Source: Actinomycetales bacterium (lineage in GTDB: Bacteria; Actinomycetota; Actinomycetes; Actinomycetales; Cellulomonadaceae). Taken from it: DNA of 15,285 bases. The notes below the pieces were generated by a model that saw only the letters and a program-made list of their open reading frames with translations, was not told where the DNA came from and searched no databases. The first letter of the stretch is position 1. Every line of letters begins with the position of its first letter. Made by a program: the position numbers and the translations under genes. Positions 13,722 to 15,285 of this stretch are shown here, one piece after another. The stretch lies in NCBI GenBank assembly GCA_012514835.1, contig JAAYZM010000083.1, forward strand, positions 1-15,285, read 5' to 3'.

Positions 13722-14042
13722 CTACGCGAGGTTGCGCAGGACCTCGACGGCGCCGAGAGCAGCACCGAGGAGGCCGACGACGGCGGTCGCGACGGCGATG
13801 CGCGGCAACCACGGCCACGGGGCCACCTCCTCGCGACCCTCACGCGCCTCGCGCGGCCTCCCCGCGACGGCCACAGCCACGCCCGCGAGCGCGAACGCCC
13901 CCGCCACGACCCCCACCCAGACCACCCCGAGCCGCAGCGCGGCCGCCGCCACGAACGCACCCACGAGCGCGACGGACAGCTCGGTGCGCTGCCACGACAA
14001 GGCCGTGCGCTCGGGCGGGCCGTCACCCCGCGCGGAGCTCAC
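13722..14042 (-). CDS. DUF202 small membrane protein (second of a pair)
   Basis: A 106-residue membrane protein. After a short hydrophilic start it shows the DUF202 motif ERTALSWQRTELSVAL (residues 11-26), then hydrophobic segments around residues 22-60, a charged loop with several Glu/Arg, and a last helix near residues 80-100. The GTG start (14040-14042) overlaps the stop of the preceding DUF202 gene as GTGA. This tandem arrangement of a longer and a shorter DUF202 protein resembles yidH-yidG of Escherichia coli. The function of the family is unknown to me. The stop TAG is at 13722-13724. Confidence 0.88.
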   Translation of the reverse strand: MSSARGDGPPERTALSWQRTELSVALVGAFVAAAALRLGVVWVGVVAGAFALAGVAVAVAGRPREAREGREEVAPWPWLPRIAVATAVVGLLGAALGAVEVLRNLA

Positions 14043-14485
14043 CGCCGCACCAGCTGGATCACGGCGTTGGCCGCGAGCACGAGGCCCACCACCACGGCAC
14101 CGCCCACGAGCCACGGGAGAGCGTGCGGACGCGGCAGCGGTTCGCCGAGGCGCAGGGCGCGCTCGTTGGCCGCCCAGGACGCGAGGGCCGCGAGCGCGAG
14201 CGCCCCGCCACCGAGGCACGCGACGATCGCCACGGCGTCCAGGAGCACCGAGAAGTCTGCCGTCGAGGCCACCGTGGTCAGGGCGACGCCGCCCGCGACG
14301 AGCGCGAGGCCCGTGCGGATCCACGAGAGAGCGGTGCGCTGGTTGGCGAGCGAGGACTGCACGTCCGGCTCGGTGCCCACCGAGTACACCGAGTGTGGGC
14401 GACGGTCGCGCGACGCACCGCCGTCGGACCCCCGTGCGTCGCCTTGCGTACCGCTGCCCTGCGCACCGCTGCCCTGGGACTCCAT
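14039..14485 (-). CDS. DUF202 membrane protein (first of a pair)
   Basis: A 148-residue protein. The first 35 or so residues are hydrophilic and low-complexity (Gly/Ser/Gln/Asp), partly encoded by a 15-bp tandem repeat. They are followed by the DUF202/YidH segment VGTEPDVQSSLANQRTALSW and IRTGLALVAGG, and three predicted membrane helices (about residues 55-72, 79-104 and 122-146). The ATG at 14485 is the only good start before the domain; its Shine-Dalgarno is weak. It follows the phosphatase/ATPase gene by 46 bases and overlaps the next DUF202 gene, so all three may be co-transcribed. No function can be assigned. Confidence 0.88.
   Translation of the reverse strand: MESQGSGAQGSGTQGDARGSDGGASRDRRPHSVYSVGTEPDVQSSLANQRTALSWIRTGLALVAGGVALTTVASTADFSVLLDAVAIVACLGGGALALAALASWAANERALRLGEPLPRPHALPWLVGGAVVVGLVLAANAVIQLVRR
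14446..14475. repeat. 15-bp tandem repeat inside the DUF202 N-terminus
   Basis: GCGTACCGCTGCCCT (14446-14460) is followed directly by GCGCACCGCTGCCCT (14461-14475), one mismatch. The period is five codons, so it adds a Gly-Ser-Gly-x-Gln unit to the hydrophilic head of the protein without breaking the frame. Copy number may vary between strains. Confidence 0.8.
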
Positions 14486-14531
14486 GCCCCGAGCATAGGC
14501 ACCGGGCCCGCTCCCGGCGCGGCCGCCAGGG

Positions 14532-15285
14532 TCAGTCCTCGGACACCTCGACGGGCTGGGGATCCGCGACGAGCTCGCCGTCGGCCCGCACCTTCGCCCA
14601 CACGAGCTTGCCGTTCGGGGTGGGTCGCCACCCCCAGTCCGCGAGGCGCGCGACGATCTGGATGCCGAACCCGCCCACGCGCCCGGGATGGCCGTCCGTC
14701 GCGACGGGCGGGGCCGGGTTGGAGTCCTCGACCTCGATGCGCATCCCCTCGCCCGTGTCGAGCAGCCGCAGCGTGACGTGCCCCCACCCGTGCAGCACGG
14801 CGTTCGCGACCAGCTCGGAGACCACGAGCTCGGCGTTGGACACGTCCTCGATCCCCCACGTCGCGGCCGTGCGGACCAGGGCGTGGCAGGCGCGCCCGAT
14901 CGACGCGGGCTCCCCCGGCAAGAGCCAACGGCGCCGCCGCGGGGAACGGTGCGCCGTGGTCGCGTCGACCTCGGGGTCGGGGATGCGGACGACGACGACG
15001 GCCACGTCGTCCTCTCGCGCCGCCCCCACCCGGGACAACAGCTCTTCGCCGATCCCCGCGGCATCGCGCGTGCGCACCTCGGCGCTCACGGCGAGGAGCT
15101 GGTCGAGCCCCTCGCGCAGCGGCGTGTGGCGGCGCTCGATGAGCCCGTCGGTGTAGAGCACGAGCACGTCACCGCGCTCGAGGGGGAGCACGGCGGTGTC
15201 GCGGTCCGTGCGGCCGAAGCCCACGAGCGCACCCCCGGCCCCGTCGAGGGTCGTGGCCTGACCGTCACGCACGATGACCGGCGGC
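14532..15285 (-). CDS. SpoIIE-type PP2C phosphatase fused to an RsbW-like ATPase domain (5' end beyond window)
   Basis: The visible 251 residues are the C-terminal part of a signalling protein of the Rsb partner-switching kind. The right edge starts in the phosphatase domain at PPVIVRDGQ, the usual HPPP-xxx-VR strand, followed by ERGDVLVLYTDGLIERR (metal-site Asp) and GAAREDDVAVVVV (second Asp pair). After a linker comes an HATPase_c domain: the N-box ELVVSELVANAVLHGWG, VEDSNPAPP, and the lid region GRVGGFGIQIVARLADWGW. Such proteins dephosphorylate an anti-sigma-factor antagonist and may phosphorylate it through the ATPase half. The N-terminal part, commonly PAS or GAF sensors, is outside the window. 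The stop TGA is at 14532-14534; a DUF202 pair follows. Confidence 0.92.
   Translation of the reverse strand, partial: PPVIVRDGQATTLDGAGGALVGFGRTDRDTAVLPLERGDVLVLYTDGLIERRHTPLREGLDQLLAVSAEVRTRDAAGIGEELLSRVGAAREDDVAVVVVRIPDPEVDATTAHRSPRRRRWLLPGEPASIGRACHALVRTAATWGIEDVSNAELVVSELVANAVLHGWGHVTLRLLDTGEGMRIEVEDSNPAPPVATDGHPGRVGGFGIQIVARLADWGWRPTPNGKLVWAKVRADGELVADPQPVEVSED

Noticed and set aside
13708..13722. Hairpin GCCCGC/GCGGGC at the end of the second DUF202 gene as terminator
   Set aside because: Six base pairs with a three-base loop in GC-rich DNA, overlapping the stop codon and without a T-run; too weak to call.
13592..14026. N-terminal extension of purA through the DUF202 region in the same frame
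   Set aside because: The extension is low-complexity, overlaps the DUF202 gene in another frame, and PurA proteins begin at the MPAVVVVGAQWGDEG motif with a Shine-Dalgarno in place.

Overview
The window is very GC-rich, almost fully coding DNA with gene-to-gene overlaps of the ATGA/GTGA type, frequent GTG starts, a DtxR-type iron box, GPP34 and DUF202 proteins and a SpoIIE-phosphatase/histidine-kinase-like ATPase protein. Together these point to a high-GC actinomycete, most likely of the Micrococcales (Cellulomonas-like). That placement is inference from gene content and composition, not from a database search. All genes but one run on the minus strand, so the window reads most naturally from right to left.

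Right end (15285 to 13722): the C-terminal part of a PP2C/SpoIIE phosphatase fused to an RsbW-like ATPase domain, then two small DUF202 membrane proteins that overlap by GTGA. Next comes purA (13591-12299) with its own short leader. A 208-base intergenic region (12091-12298) follows. It holds a 19-bp-arm hairpin just behind purA, a nested four-copy inverted repeat, and an 18-bp DtxR-like palindrome touching the start codon of the next gene.

Middle (12090 to 6495): a four-gene manganese-type operon of binding lipoprotein, ATPase, permease and MntR-like repressor. Each stop codon overlaps the next start. The binding protein shows the His/His/Glu/Asp ligand set of PsaA/MntC, and the regulator has Glu where iron-sensing DtxR has Cys, so the cassette looks like self-regulated Mn import. 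purD follows only 14 bases later and overlaps purC, which places the metal operon between purA and purDC.

A single plus-strand GNAT acetyltransferase gene (5852-6475) converges on purC and diverges from a GPP34 gene (5582-4899). Their shared 269-base upstream region carries a 25-bp-arm inverted repeat built on a 30-bp tandem repeat, followed by a dense run of G-tracts on the plus strand.

Left end (4836 to 1): an iron box overlapping a -10-like hexamer starts a ferric-siderophore operon: siderophore-interacting reductase, binding lipoprotein, two FecCD permeases and an ATPase cut by the window edge. The enzymes and transporters are familiar families. The least explained sequence is the three intergenic inverted-repeat elements, which differ in sequence but resemble each other in design.
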